A stretch of DNA of 27,574 nt from Chara braunii (lineage: Eukaryota > Streptophyta > Charophyceae > Charales > Characeae), in the NCBI GenBank assembly GCA_003427395.1, contig BFEA01000611.1, positions 157,121 through 184,694 of the forward strand. Reading direction: 5' to 3'. The notes beneath the pieces were generated by a model, which was not told the origin of the DNA, did not search any database, and saw only the letters and a list, made by a program, of their open reading frames with translations. The position numbers and the translations under genes were made by a program. This document shows, one piece after another, positions 11,111-20,964 of the stretch; position 1 is the first letter of the stretch; every line of letters begins with the position of its first letter.

Positions 11111-11297
11111 TGCAAATATTCAAATTTCATAAGTTTTTTTAAATTTCAGGAATGTCAGCAGAGGAATTTTCAAAGCTCCAAAAGAGACCAAATTTGGTAC
11201 CGAGCAACATTGAACCAGAACAAAAACAGGTAAAAAAATAAATAAAAAGAAATTGACCCCCAAACCCTAACTTCAGTTATGCACCAATTAACAAGAT

Positions 11298-11499
11298 TTG
11301 GGAGTCCCCTCTAACCACATTTTCCCTCACCCAATCTGGCGAAAAATGTGCAATCATATATTTGAGATCAGAGGAAAACCTTCTAAGAACTACATTGGTA
11401 CACCCCAAGAGCTGAAAATTGGGAGTCCCCGTTAACCACATTTTTCCTCACTCAATCTGGAGAAAAATATGCAATCATAAACCTTACAAGAACTACACT
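11298..11499 (+). repeat. Degenerate tandem repeat with period about 121 bp
   Basis: TTGGGAGTCCCC...TAACCACATTT..CCTCAC.CAATCTGG begins at 11298 and again at 11419. Both copies run on to a GAACTACA motif (near 11388 and 11490). Copy 1 carries about 20 extra bases before that motif. Confidence 0.85.
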
Positions 11500-11522
11500 A
11501 ATTGAATCGCAAACATGTACGA

Positions 11523-11628
11523 ACTGAAATGAGCCAAGTACTCATCAAGTTCGACCTCGCATACATCAATGAACATTCAAATAAGAGTTCACACATGAGA
11601 ACACATAGCCGCTATCTAGTTGAAACCC

Positions 11629-11663
<35 letters not shown>

Positions 11664-11824
11664 CAGAGCCGCAGGAGACAAACACTCTTGTACATTGATA
11701 ATAATTTTGGGGACGCCATCCTCATGTGTTGGTTGAATCTCAATTTGGTTTCATGTGAACTCTCATCTGAATTTTCATTGGCATATGCGAGGTTGAACTT
11801 GACTAGTACTTGGCTCATTTCAGT
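11523..11824. repeat. Imperfect inverted repeat, arms about 75 bp
   Basis: The left arm (11523-11598) is the reverse complement of the right arm (11751-11824), with about nine mismatches and one 2-nt gap. The arms begin ACTGAAATGAGCCAAGTACT. The spacer of about 152 bp holds the (TG)n run. Read inward from each end, both arms give a similar peptide (EMSQVL.KF.LAY..E.S), so the repeated unit may once have been coding or may just be an inverted duplicate. A foldback or MITE-like element, or two LTR ends facing each other, are possible origins. Confidence 0.9.
11631..11662. repeat. (TG)n microsatellite
   Basis: Sixteen uninterrupted TG units lie inside the spacer of the inverted repeat. Confidence 0.97.
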
Positions 11825-11838
11825 GGTATCGGAGTTGG
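11824..11838 (+). other. Possible tRNA-Met primer-binding site
   Basis: TGGTATCGGAGTTGG follows a CA and one base (11821-11823), as in the junction between a 5' LTR ending in CA and the primer-binding site of many plant LTR retrotransposons. It matches the usual TGGTATCAGAGC at 10 of 12 positions. No matching 3' LTR was found, so this is tentative. Confidence 0.35.
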
Positions 11839-11903
11839 TTCCCGCTGCATCCGCTCGGAGTTGAGGTGCTGCTAGTGGCAAGAAAAAAGGTCAACAGACA
11901 TTG

Positions 11904-11922
11904 AAAAAAAAAAAAAAAAAAA
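11904..11922. repeat. Poly(A) tract
   Basis: Nineteen consecutive A. No retro-element body was identified directly upstream. Confidence 0.9.
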
Positions 11923-12843
11923 GGATATGGGTTTGACTGTAAGTTGAGGGCCAAAAAAGAAGGACCATAGCAAGGAGCAAGAGGAGCATGTACCTCAGGT
12001 ACCTGCGATCGAGGAGCTTCATCGAGGGAACGTTTACGCAATTTGAATTTTGTTGCGAATTAGGTTTCTGTTAATGTCATTTGTCATTCGAGTCAGCAAC
12101 CGCACTTATTGGCGTAGTTGATCCTGTTGATTGGTAAGTTAGAGACCGATCTCTCCTGGAGGAAAGGTTCCTCCCCCTTATGGGGGAAGTGGTTAGGGCT
12201 GCCGGCCTACCTGGGGGCATAGGTACCCAGTGGGACCCTAGTCCTGTGAGAGTGAAAGTTTCGTGTGTGATGTAGGTCGGTCTAGGGTGGCAACTTGCCA
12301 GCTGGAGGTATCCCCAGGGCAACGGGCAGCGGGCGCTCGTAAAACAACTCGGCTATACCCAATGACCGGTACTAACCGGCATGCGACCGAAGACTCGACA
12401 AGACGCAGTGAGGAGTTGTAGAGGGAGTGGGGTTCGTCGGTTGTATAATGCACGGACATAGTACGGGTGAGACGTAAGGTTCGATAGTTGAGGACGCCAG
12501 CGAGATCCCCCAAGGACTGATACTGATCGGCTGACCATTCGCTGGTGGTAGTTATACCCGAAAATCGCCGCAATTAGTGAGGAACCAGTCTAAGTGTTGA
12601 GAACAATCCCTCATATTGGTGGACACAATGTCTTGTTTGCGTCATTAAAGCATTCATGAGGTATGTGTTGGTTAACCTTAAACTACTGGTTGCCCACCGG
12701 ATGTTAGGAGAGCTGTAGTAACAAAAGTGGGAAGGGAATTAGTTTGTCAGACCATGATTTAGGTTAGGATTAGTATAAGTGTTGAGGATTGTTAAGTATT
12801 GAGGTGTAGATCTAAGTGATGAGGAGGCGGAGTCAACATACAT
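11923..12843. other. Non-coding stretch upstream of gypsy gag
   Basis: No gene recognised. Small hairpins are visible (a CCCCC/GGGGG pair near 12174-12187; CTGGG/CCCAG near 12209-12230). Given the gag frame that starts at 12844, this may be the LTR or leader of that element, but I found no repeated LTR copy. Confidence 0.4.
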
Positions 12844-13178
12844 GTGCCGACCCTCGCCATTGATGACTACCTGATATTTGGCTTTTTTACCCTGACCGCT
12901 ATATGGGGCCCCTTCCTTCGTTTCCTCTTTCCATTGGGATTCACTCGAACTTTTGGCATGGCATTGCACGTTGTGAGCCAATCCATGGGGACTACCCAAC
13001 TGTATACCGCCGAACAGCAGATCGAAATTGATAGGAGGCTGGTGGAGAAGAAGAAGGAGAAAGAGAAGAAGGAGGAAAAAAAAAAGAACAAAGAGGAGGA
13101 GAAAGAGAGACTCGAAAAGGAGAGAAGGGAATTGGAAGAGAAACTAAAAACGTCGAAAAAACAGAAATAGCAGGTTGA

Positions 13179-13213
<35 letters not shown>

Positions 13214-13386
13214 AAGAAGAAGAAGAAGAAGAAGAAGGAGGAGAAGAAGAAGAAGCAGAAGAAGAAGAAGAAGAAGAAAAAGAAAAGGAGGTGAGGTTGG
13301 ATGACCCCAGGAACAAAGTTGAAGGTGGTATGTGGATTGAAAAGGGAGAGTCCTGTCAACTACATTTCTACCCAGTTGACACCTAG
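12844..13386 (+). pseudogene. Ty3/gypsy gag N-terminal region, coiled coil
   Basis: One frame runs from ATG 12844 to TAG 13384-13386, interrupted only by a TAG at 13168-13170. It reads as an N-terminal segment, then about 60 residues of K/E-rich heptad-like sequence (VEKKKEKEKKEEKKKNKEEE), then poly-valine and poly-glutamate encoded by the trinucleotide repeats, then VRLDDPRNKVEGGMWIEKGE. Long coiled coils before the capsid region occur in some plant gypsy gag proteins. Assignment as gag rests on context with the retrotransposon gag motif downstream. It could instead be an unrelated captured fragment. Confidence 0.45.
13179..13278 (+). repeat. (AGT)n and (GAA)n trinucleotide arrays in frame
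   Basis: (AGT)n lies at about 13179-13205 and interrupted (GAA)n at about 13209-13278. In the gag frame they encode a Val run then a Glu run, so length changes by whole units would not break the frame. Confidence 0.95.
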
Positions 13387-13396
13387 ACGTGGATGA

Positions 13397-14240
13397 AAGT
13401 TTGGATTCGGGAAGGATGAGTGCGCAGAGGAGTCAGAGGTTGAAAGGGCAGAGCTTACAATGAAATTGGAGGCGGTAAAAGATAATGCAAATAGAGAGTT
13501 GTTGATGCAAGAGAGAGAACATGAAATGCATCAGCGGCTCCAGGGACTTGATGAAAAAGAGAGTGGAGTTGGACAAGAAGAGGAGACTGAAAACTGAAGG
13601 GGGATTGAACGCCAACTCAAATAACATAAAGGTCATGAGGGTGAATGGAAAAACGACTATATGCTTATGGTTAATGCCCTGTTACATACTCATCAAGAAT
13701 GTGCCACTATAAATAAGTTTATTGCCCGACTCGAACAACACAATCATAAGTTCAAAGACACTTGGAACAACTACCTAAGTGTCGCTGCCCACCGGATAGA
13801 TGAGCGCGTCGCGGGATATGAACAACATCTGGAAGGAATATTCGCCTCGAGGTTAGTAGACACTATCACCATGATGAAGTCAGTAAGTGGTGGTGGAGGT
13901 GGAGATGGTGGAGATGACGGAGGTCCAAAGGAGGGGGACAGAAAGGTAGATCCCAATCAGCCAGACGGGGGAGACAGGAGAGAAAAGATGAAGGTGAAGC
14001 TTCCCTGGACTTACAACGGGAAGAGAGAAGATAACTTTTACTAGTAGGAGCCGCATATGGGCACGTATCTGTATGCACAATTGATTCCATATTGGGACCG
14101 CATTTTGATGGTCATCTCGTGTCTTGATGGGGATGTCACCAATTTCGCCACCTCCATGATGGAGGGGGCACTGCCAGGTTGTTCGTCAATGGTGGCATAC
14201 TCTAAGCGCATTCGCCCTGAAGGAGAGGTTCAAAGATAAG
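13397..14240 (+). pseudogene. Ty3/gypsy gag, capsid-like region
   Basis: A second frame is readable from 13397 to 14239, with stops near 13591, 13627 and 14042-14047. It contains KLEAVKDNANRELLMQERE (coiled coil), then YMLMVNALLHTHQECATINK and VKLPWTYNGKREDNFY. After the double TAG it continues AQLIPYWDRILMVISCLDGD VTNFATSMMEGAL, which fits the retrotransposon gag (capsid) pattern of a fold beginning LP.F.G and a later 'fL.gdA..w' helix. A glycine/aspartate-rich run (13885-13925) separates the two. The product would form the particle shell. Frame changes separate it from the region before 13386. Confidence 0.6.
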
Positions 14241-14246
14241 AACCTG

Positions 14247-14354
14247 ACCCACAACACTGAACACTTAATTCTCACCCACAACATTGAACACTTAATTCTC
14301 ACCCACAACACTAAACACTTAATTCTCACCCACAACACTGACCACTTAATTCTC
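14247..14354 (+). repeat. 27-bp minisatellite, four copies, in frame with gag
   Basis: Four contiguous 27-bp units (14247, 14274, 14301, 14328) of ACCCACAACACTGAACACTT plus AATTCTC, with one to two substitutions among copies. In the frame of ALKERFKDKNL just upstream, each unit encodes THNTEHLIL, so the array adds nine residues per unit without breaking the frame. The frame ends at a TGA near 14390. Confidence 0.95.
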
Positions 14355-15389
14355 AATATAGTCGACCGAAAATGGAAGATTGTCGTTGCTTGAAAACCAC
14401 CATGGATGACTCATTGCAATGTCTTGACCACGTTCTAACCCCCACTCAGATTCTGAATAACTTCGTGAGAGTGATGTGCGATGCCTGATCCCCTAAGAAT
14501 CACCCTGTACCCCCGTACGCAAGAGGACGGCATGACTTATGAGAAATTTAGTAAGATCTCCGTAGATCAGGCTGGTTTCCTGATTGAGGCCAGTTACTGT
14601 CATTACCGGAAGGGCCTGCAGAAACAAAGTTAATGGAAGAAGAAAACTATAGCAGGTAGTATAGAAGGGAAGGACAACTTTATAATCACATTCAAGGGGA
14701 GGCAACTCGAAGCACTACCCTACGAAAACATAGATTACGGACTGGAAGATCCTAACAACAACCAAGTAGCCCAGGGAGGGGACTATTCAACTACTGCAGC
14801 CCACGAGGGAGGGCGATAAGGAGGACGATGAGGCTGACGAAGAGGAGATGAGGAAGAGGTGAAGGAAGAGGATGTGGCACCTAGGGGAGTAGTAGCGAAT
14901 GTAGATATTACGCGGAAGGTAGGGGTAATGTTTCCCCGCATGGTGATCACGGTTCCTCCTCCGCAAGTCGAAGAGGTAGATGGCGCAAACCATGGCCAGC
15001 AGACCCAGCACATCCAGGGATCGTTGATGGCGAACCTTAGAAAGAAATAGACATCGAGCAATCGTTGTGGCAGAAGAGGCTTACTGCCAACCAAATCCTA
15101 AAATGTCTTGATCCCAGCCACATTGTCTGATTTTGCCCTGGCTACCACTACCCAAAAGGGACCAACCAGTAGGAGTCAGAGTTGTTCATGTTGGGCCTTC
15201 AGACACAGACAGACAAATAGAAGTGTGCGCTAAATAAGCACCCTCCTGTCTGAAGGCCCTTATGGCAAAGACTGGTGTAGGCCCCCACATAGTTAGCTTT
15301 CCGGAAACTGCTTTCGCTAGGGTCTCTCTTGGTGGTTTCCTCGCAAGCATCGGTGATGAGCTGATCAGTCGTGCCAAGCTTGGGACGAA
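14355..15389. other. Degraded gag-protease spacer
   Basis: No single frame is readable here. Purine-rich segments (14810-14880) could be decayed linker or nucleocapsid sequence, but no zinc knuckle was found. A perfect 13-bp inverted repeat (GGGCCTTCAGACA at 15193-15205 and its complement at 15247-15259, loop 41 nt) lies in the last third. Confidence 0.45.
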
Positions 15390-15860
15390 ATGAAGAAGAA
15401 GTGTAAAGGACAACTAATCTTAGCAGATGTAGAAATCAGTAGAGAGCGAGTAGACCCGTTAGTTGATAGTGGATCTACTCATAGCTACATTAGCCAAAGG
15501 AGACTGCAGAAGATACACCTGGGCATGGAGGTTATGAAATTAGACGAGCCGACTGTGAGCAGGCTCACAGACAATCGCGAATTGAGAGTCGAAGAGTACG
15601 TCGAAGGGGTAATGCCATCCTTCCGATTGGAGGGGGGGAACAAGGTAGAGAAAGTTATGTGCTCCCTGACCCTCTTAGTGGAGGACAACCTACCTTTTGA
15701 CCTAATTTTAGAGACAGATTAAGAAGAGGCCACGAGAGTTGACGTGAAGATGGGTGAGCATGAGTGTTGGTTGCCCAGCCCCGGAGGTGGTAAAAAAAAA
15801 ATGCGGATGTTTCATGAGTCCGGAGTAGAGTCCAGTCGGTCCCTTTGTTGTACGAGTGCC
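15390..15860 (+). pseudogene. Ty3/gypsy retropepsin (aspartic protease) region
   Basis: The frame from 15390 reads LILADVEISRERVDPLVDSG STHSYISQRRL, the retropepsin active-site motif D-S-G-S with the usual 'THSYI' after it, and later LPFDLILETD, the position of the conserved 'LP.D.ILG.DW' end of the domain (G-M-D-W is replaced by E-T-D-stop). After the TAA at 15720-15722 the same frame continues EEATRVDVKMGEHECWLPSP, matching the 'a.vDw....' strand after the protease in gypsy pol. The catalytic Asp is retained, but one stop and the loss of the Gly mark it as dead. The expected role was cutting the gag-pol precursor. Confidence 0.8.
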
Positions 15861-16099
15861 CCTGCATTCGCCAGACTCAGTACTCTTCATTTTTCTCGTA
15901 GTGAATGGCAAATTAGCAAGATATTTCTTGTACCGAATGACAAAGTTTCTGGTACCGGGCAGCAGTTTCTGAATCTAGTTTGGGTTCAACCAATCAGACG
16001 TCAAGGATGCCATACTTTGTGCAGTTCATTCGGGGTGAGTGTAGGAGACGGGTGCACCAAATTATTATACACAGACTGCACTTTGGGAAGATTCTCATC

Positions 16100-16884
16100 C
16101 TAATTGATCTCGTCGGGCTTAATGTATATGCATAGTACTTGTTGAAGCAACTTGTTCATCTGCTCAATGCGGTTGTTGGTCTTCGGGTGTCTACCGAAAG
16201 ACATGGTCAGCTTGGACCTGTATACTTTCATCAATTGTTGTTTGTATCCGTCTGTGAATCTACTATCTCCATCACTATCAATCGTTAATGGGTGTTTGTA
16301 ATCTTTAACCCAATGATTGAAGAATTATCTAATCACTAAGTTTTTCTTTGCCTCGGCAGACAACGGAATAAAAACAACAAATTTACTAAATCTATCTACT
16401 ACTACCATCACTTGATTCTTCTCGTTTATACTTTTGACCTTCGTGTCTATGAAGTCAATAGGCACGGATTCGTCGGGATCGGACATGACAGGTAGTGGCC
16501 TCAATAGGCCAAGTGAGGCTTGTGCGAAACTTTTGTTCCGCTGCCATATTTGGCAACCCGGGATATAGGCAATGCAGTCGTGCTTCATGCCGACCCAGGT
16601 ACAGGACCGTAGGAGATTAACATAAGTCTTTCTCCAACCAAAATGACCCTCTGTGGATCAGACTTTTGTTAGTCTCGTTATTCGGGATACAGAGTCTATC
16701 AAACCTGTCAATTTGTTCAAACAGTAGTCCGTTAGTCAGTCTATGGTTCGGGACATCGTGTGGCGTGGTCCACACTCTCCTGATTAGTTTGTTGTAAACA
16801 AGATCATCAACATACACAATTTCAATCTGGTGATGCAACTCAGTGTTTGCATCTAGGTAGACTAGAGTAGTGTATCTGATATTC
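16100..16884 (-). pseudogene. Ty3/gypsy integrase on the minus strand
   Basis: Read from about 16884 down to 16100. The first frame (to a TAA near 16617) has LVYNKLIRRVW...FDRLCIPNNETNKSLIH, the segment before and into the H2C2 zinc region of gypsy integrases. After a frame change, WVGMKHDCIAYIPGCQIWQR gives the C-terminal half of that zinc finger. The catalytic core follows: VPIDFID (first Asp), VVVDRFSKFVVFIPL, then past a TAA (16325-16327) TIDSDGDSRFTDGY (second Asp) and FGRHPKTNNRIEQMNKLL (Glu). All three D,D,E residues are visible. The core ends at a TAG at 16100-16102; the C-terminal domain is absent. It would insert the element cDNA if intact. Its orientation is opposite to the gag-protease at 12844-15860. 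Confidence 0.88.
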
Positions 16885-16889
16885 TCTTA

Positions 16890-18230
16890 GTTTTCTTATT
16901 TCTATTTGTTTTCTGTATTTTTTGACTCTAGTCTGCTCTACCTCGCTCCACTCTTCTCTTCTCTTTCCTACTTTACTCTTCTTTACTCTTTTTTTCCCTA
17001 CTCTCATTTTCTTACTTTGTTATTCCCTACTCTATGCTTTCCTACTCCTCTCTACTCTACTCTTCTTCATTCTTCTCTTCCCTATTTTTCTCTTCTTGTA
17101 TGTCTCTCTACTCTACCCTTTTTGTTCTACGCTTCCTTGCTCTGCTCTTCTCTGCTTTGCTCTTCCCTGCTCTGCTCTGCTCTACACTACTTTGCTTTAC
17201 TCGGCTCAACAACACTCCACTCTGCTCATGTCTGCTCAACAGTACTCCACTCTGCTCAACTTGAACACTATTACACTCTGCTCTACTTTCCTCTACTCCA
17301 CTCTACTTCACTCAATTTCACTCCACTCCACTCTACTCTAGACCGCTCCACTGCACTCCACCCCACTTCACTCCACTCTACTCCACTCCACTCTACCCCA
17401 CTCTACTCCACTTCATTCTAGTACACCCTAGTCTACTCCACTCCACTCCACTTCTACTCCACTCCATTCCACTTTGCTCCATTTGATTTTACTCCACTCC
17501 GATCTACTGTATTCTACTCTACTTTACTCTACTCTACTCTACTCTACTCTACTCTACTCGACTTTACTCTACTCTACTCTACTCTACTCTACTCTACTCT
17601 ACTCCACTCTACTCTATTCTCCATTCTACTGTTTCCTACTCTTCTCTACTCAGAGTCCTCTCTTCTCTATTCTTCTCTTCCCTACGCTTCTCTTCCCTAC
17701 GCTTCTCGTCATTCCACTCCACTGTACTCTACTCCACTCTACCCCACTTCACTCTACGTCACTCCACACTTCTCCACTCCAATTAACTCGACTCTACTTA
17801 ACTCTACTCTACTCTCCTCCACTCTTTGCTTCCTTACTCTTCTCTACTCTACTCTTATTGAGTCTTCTATACCCTTCTTTTCCCTACGCTTCTCTTCCCT
17901 ACGCACCACTCCACTCAACTCTTCTCCACTATACTCGTCTCCACTCCATTGCACTCCACTGCTCTCCACTTCATTCCCCCACTCCACTCCACTTCACTTT
18001 ACTTTTGTCCACTGTTTCGACTTGACTCGACTCGGCTGGACTCTACTTTGCTCTTCTCTACACTATGTTACTCTACTCTTTTATACCCTACTATATGCTA
18101 CTCTACTCTACTTTACTTTATTGTACTTTATTCTTCTCTACTCTACTCTACTCTACTCGATTCCACGCTACCATAATCTACTTTATTCTCGTTTACTCTA
18201 CTCTACTCTACTCTACTCTACTGTACTCCT
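16890..18230. repeat. Degenerate CTCTA (TCTAC) pentanucleotide satellite
   Basis: About 1.34 kb made almost entirely of pentamers related to CTCTA, with a near-perfect core at about 17513-17602 and decay to both sides. The + strand is strikingly poor in G. Because three pentamers make five codons, all three + frames give the same LLYST-like peptide and stay open for long distances, while the complement contains TAG in every period. The long forward ORFs here are artefacts of the repeat. Confidence 0.97.
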
Positions 18231-18240
18231 ATGAATCCCC

Positions 18241-18480
18241 CTTGGCGGCGGACAACCTCGGCCAAGTCTGCTGACGCGGACTAGGCCGCGACCCCGCGGA
18301 CGCGTCCGCGCGGATTTGAAGCCACGTGGCGGCCGCAGGGGTGGGTTTTTCAAGATTCGGGAGACGCCACGTGGCAGCGCATCCCAGCCCCACCCCCTGC
18401 CACAAAAAAAAAAACGAAAAAGATCAACTTTTGGTTGGGGGGTAATGGGCGAAATCGAACGAAATTGAAAAAAAAAAAAA
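18241..18480. promoter_or_regulatory. GC-rich segment with G-box palindromes
   Basis: A perfect 16-bp palindrome CGCGGACGCGTCCGCG lies at 18295-18310. The identical 10-bp palindrome GCCACGTGGC, containing the CACGTG G-box core bound by plant bZIP and bHLH factors, occurs at 18321-18330 and 18366-18375. A CTTGGC/GCCAAG hairpin lies at 18241-18266. Whether this acts as a regulatory region is unknown; no downstream gene was recognised. Confidence 0.45.
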
Positions 18481-18503
18481 CGCATTTTTTTTATTTTTTT
18501 CCG

Positions 18504-18545
18504 TTGATTGATTGATTGGTGGGGGCGGGGTCGCCCCTCCCCGCC

Positions 18546-18576
<31 letters not shown>

Positions 18577-18608
18577 AGTTTCGTCGATTTTTTTTTTTTC
18601 GTTGATTC

Positions 18609-18639
<31 letters not shown>

Positions 18640-18651
18640 AATTGATTGATT
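18504..18651. repeat. Three (GATT)n arrays with GC-rich spacers
   Basis: GATT arrays lie at 18504-18519, 18547-18577 and 18602-18651. A GTGGGGG.GGGGTCGCCCC motif follows the first and the third, so the array-plus-motif unit has been duplicated. Confidence 0.92.
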
Positions 18652-18702
18652 CGTGGGGGAGGGGTCGCCCCACCCCCCCGCCACCAATCGTGCGCGCGCT
18701 GC

Positions 18703-18799
18703 CACGCAGCTCCCCGCAGCTCCCCGCAGCTCCCGCAGCTCCCCGCAGCTCCTCGCAGCTCCCCGCAGCTCCCGCGCAGCTCCTCACATGAGCGCACAC

Positions 18800-18875
<76 letters not shown>

Positions 18876-18991
18876 CGCGCGCAGCTCCCCCCCAGCTCCC
18901 TGCAGCTCCTCGCAGCTCCGCGCAGCTCCCAGCAGCTCCACGCAGCTCCCCGCACGCGCACACACAGCTCCCCGCACACGCACACACCTCT

Positions 18992-19029
<38 letters not shown>

Positions 19030-19070
19030 CGCACAGCTCACGCCTAGCTCCCCGCAGCTCCCCGCTGCCG
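18703..19070. repeat. GCAGCTCCCC decamer repeats around (CT)n and (CG)n
   Basis: Units of GCAGCTCCCC (variants with T, G or C at the end) are repeated at 18703-18785 and 18885-18955 and occur singly to 19065. Between them are (CT)n at 18804-18873, a second (CT)n at 18988-19014 and (CG)n at 19015-19031. Long ORFs on both strands here (for example the minus-strand frame 18213-19034) are repeat artefacts. Confidence 0.95.
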
Positions 19071-19079
19071 AGCGCATCG

Positions 19080-20640
19080 GTCCGGCACCACTAAGAGGTA
19101 GCGTGGGACCCTCCCGGCCGCGTCACGCAGGAGTCAGAGTACACCTCCCCGTCGTCGTATATACACGGAGTTTCCGTAATCCGCTCCGACCGGGTGCGCC
19201 AGCCATACCTCTCGCGAGCCCCTACGATAGGACAGGGCCTACGCGAGGCATGACTACCTCCACCTTATGGGAGCTGTCACCTCCCTTCGGTGGGCGTATC
19301 CCCGCCGAGCTACCAGTCCACAATACGAAAGCTGATCAGCTGCAATCGCAGAGGTGGACCAGCCGATGGCGTATCTCGTTCGATGTAGCATAATGCGTAC
19401 GCGCGGTACTACGCCTCTATCGGACTTGCACGCGAACCGACGTCTTGGGGGGGCTGAGGTCCCAAGCGCGGCTCGTCGCCGGTCGGCTAGGACGTATCCC
19501 ACGCGCCACGCACACACCACTACAAGGTACACAAAAGTAAAGCACGCGCACACACGCACATAGGTACTGAACGTCACGAAGGACGTACAACGCGACACAC
19601 TCCTAGTCCCTTTGTATCCAACCCATAACTTTGTGCAGTGGAAGTCGGTAACTGCCGTACGCGAGGTTTAGTATAAGAGCAATCGAACGTAGGATCCACG
19701 CATACCAATTCACTATGCAGCTCTACGTGAGTAATTGCGATGACAGCGCATTATGTGGTGCCCACACCCAAATGGCCTATTCTGAGCCATGTGGTTGCTT
19801 CCGATGCTCAGGCGTCGACTGAAGTGCGCACTACGGGTGGGGGTAACCCTTTAGCGGACGCAAAACTGGTCTGAGGGCTTTACCGCCTTCTGCACCCTGA
19901 GGTGTCCCAGAGGGTGCGGGGTAAGACGGTCCCTAGGGCAGGAAGGGATTTTGAGCGGTGGTGAGTTGTCTGGCGCATCACCAGCGACACACTGACCCTT
20001 CCGCCCGGAACTTTATCGTTCCACCAAAATAAATCCCAACAAGGAAAATACCTTCGACTTTTATCGGAAGAGAACTTTTTCAGAGCTAGTCCTGGGACCT
20101 ACGTCATCTTGGGCGAGGACCATCGTATTCTAGGCTCATGGCTAACGTCCGACCACAATATCTTCAGAAGCGTATGTATAAATAGAGGGGTCATTCTCTC
20201 CCTTCTATTCATTCCAACCCCGGATTAGGTCCTTAGCACGCGGACCCTTCAGGCCACACAAGTACCCTACACAGGTACGCACACACACACATATATACAC
20301 AAATGGGAATAAATGTGTGGCAATCACATCTCACAATCATAGTGGGTCTCCTCATAGCCATACACATATATATAGGATCGCAGGGCAGTCCAATCCAATA
20401 ATCCAAGCCCCAGAACATACCTGCAATCACATCAAAGAGTCGAGTAAAAGTTCATGCACTACACGGAGTCAACTCCAACCAATCTCTATGCTCATACCCA
20501 TTTCCTCAACCATGCAAGCCTCAACCTCCAGCCAACCAACCTTAAGTAAATACTCAGTACTTTTGTTAAATGGTCATTCAATAAAAGTCAAGGTGAAACC
20601 TTAACAAAACAGAGAAGATCACCAGGGCTGAAGCCTCTTT
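19080..20640. other. Unidentified GC-rich segment, LTR- or promoter-like
   Basis: No ORF with family resemblance on either strand. The stretch is GC-rich to about 19980, then more balanced. A TATA box followed by a T/C-rich start-like region near 20177-20220 suggests the right half may be an LTR or promoter. A short (CA)n lies near 20279-20290. I found no second copy of this segment in the window. Confidence 0.35.
20177..20185 (+). promoter_or_regulatory. TATA box candidate
   Basis: TATAAATAG is followed about 25-40 bp later by a pyrimidine-rich stretch (CATTCTCTCCCTTCTATTC), the usual layout of a plant Pol II or LTR promoter. No ORF of note follows, so if active it would drive a non-coding transcript, possibly including the hairpin array at 20665-22295. 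Confidence 0.35.
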
Positions 20641-20664
20641 AGGTTGAGTAAGGAGAGTGGGTTG

Positions 20665-20962
20665 AGGTTGAGTCGTAAACCGACGAGTCGACAACCTACC
20701 TGTTATCTGCGATAACAGAAGGTGATCCTAATAGGATCAAGCTGAGTCCAGCCCACGTCCTAAAGCGGCTTGATCCAAGACCCTTTGAGACAAGCCAGAC
20801 CAATCTCAAGCTAAGTCTACACGCTCAGGGAGAGTAATCTCCACATCCTAACCCTACTCGAACCGTCATATCTAACCAAGTCTAGGTCCACCTCTAGATA
20901 GCACTCAGCGTAAGGCGGACCTCGTCATAGCCTCCCCGACATAGGTCGCCACTTGTCCAAGT
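20665..20962. repeat. Run of short perfect hairpins
   Basis: Closely spaced inverted repeats, none sharing sequence: AGGTTG/CAACCT (20665-20697), CTGTTATC/GATAACAG with a TGC loop (20700-20718), GATCCTA/TAGGATC (20724-20738), TTGAGA/TCTCAA (20785-20809), GGAGA/TCTCC (20829-20842), GGCG(G)ACCT/AGGTCGCC with a 20-nt loop (20914-20950) and ACTTG/CAAGT (20951-20962). The 5-6 bp ones can arise by chance; the 7-8 bp ones are less likely to. Confidence 0.7.
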
Positions 20963-20964
20963 AT

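Noticed and set aside
12867-13359. Minus-strand ORFs of poly-Ser, poly-Phe and poly-Tyr
   Set aside because: Shadows of the (GAA)n and (AGT)n arrays opposite the gag frame.
14247-14354. CRISPR-like regular repeat
   Set aside because: Contiguous 27-bp units without spacers, in frame with gag: a minisatellite in a eukaryotic genome.
16906-18274. Long + strand ORFs rich in L, Y, S, T
   Set aside because: They arise from the CTCTA pentamer, which is open in all three forward frames.
18213-19393. ORFs of 273 aa (minus) and 246 aa (plus)
   Set aside because: Produced by (CT)n, (GATT)n and GCAGCTCCCC repeats; both strands and several frames are open at once with low-complexity products.
19080-19600. 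GC-rich segment considered as ribosomal DNA
   Set aside because: No conserved rRNA core sequences recognised on either strand.
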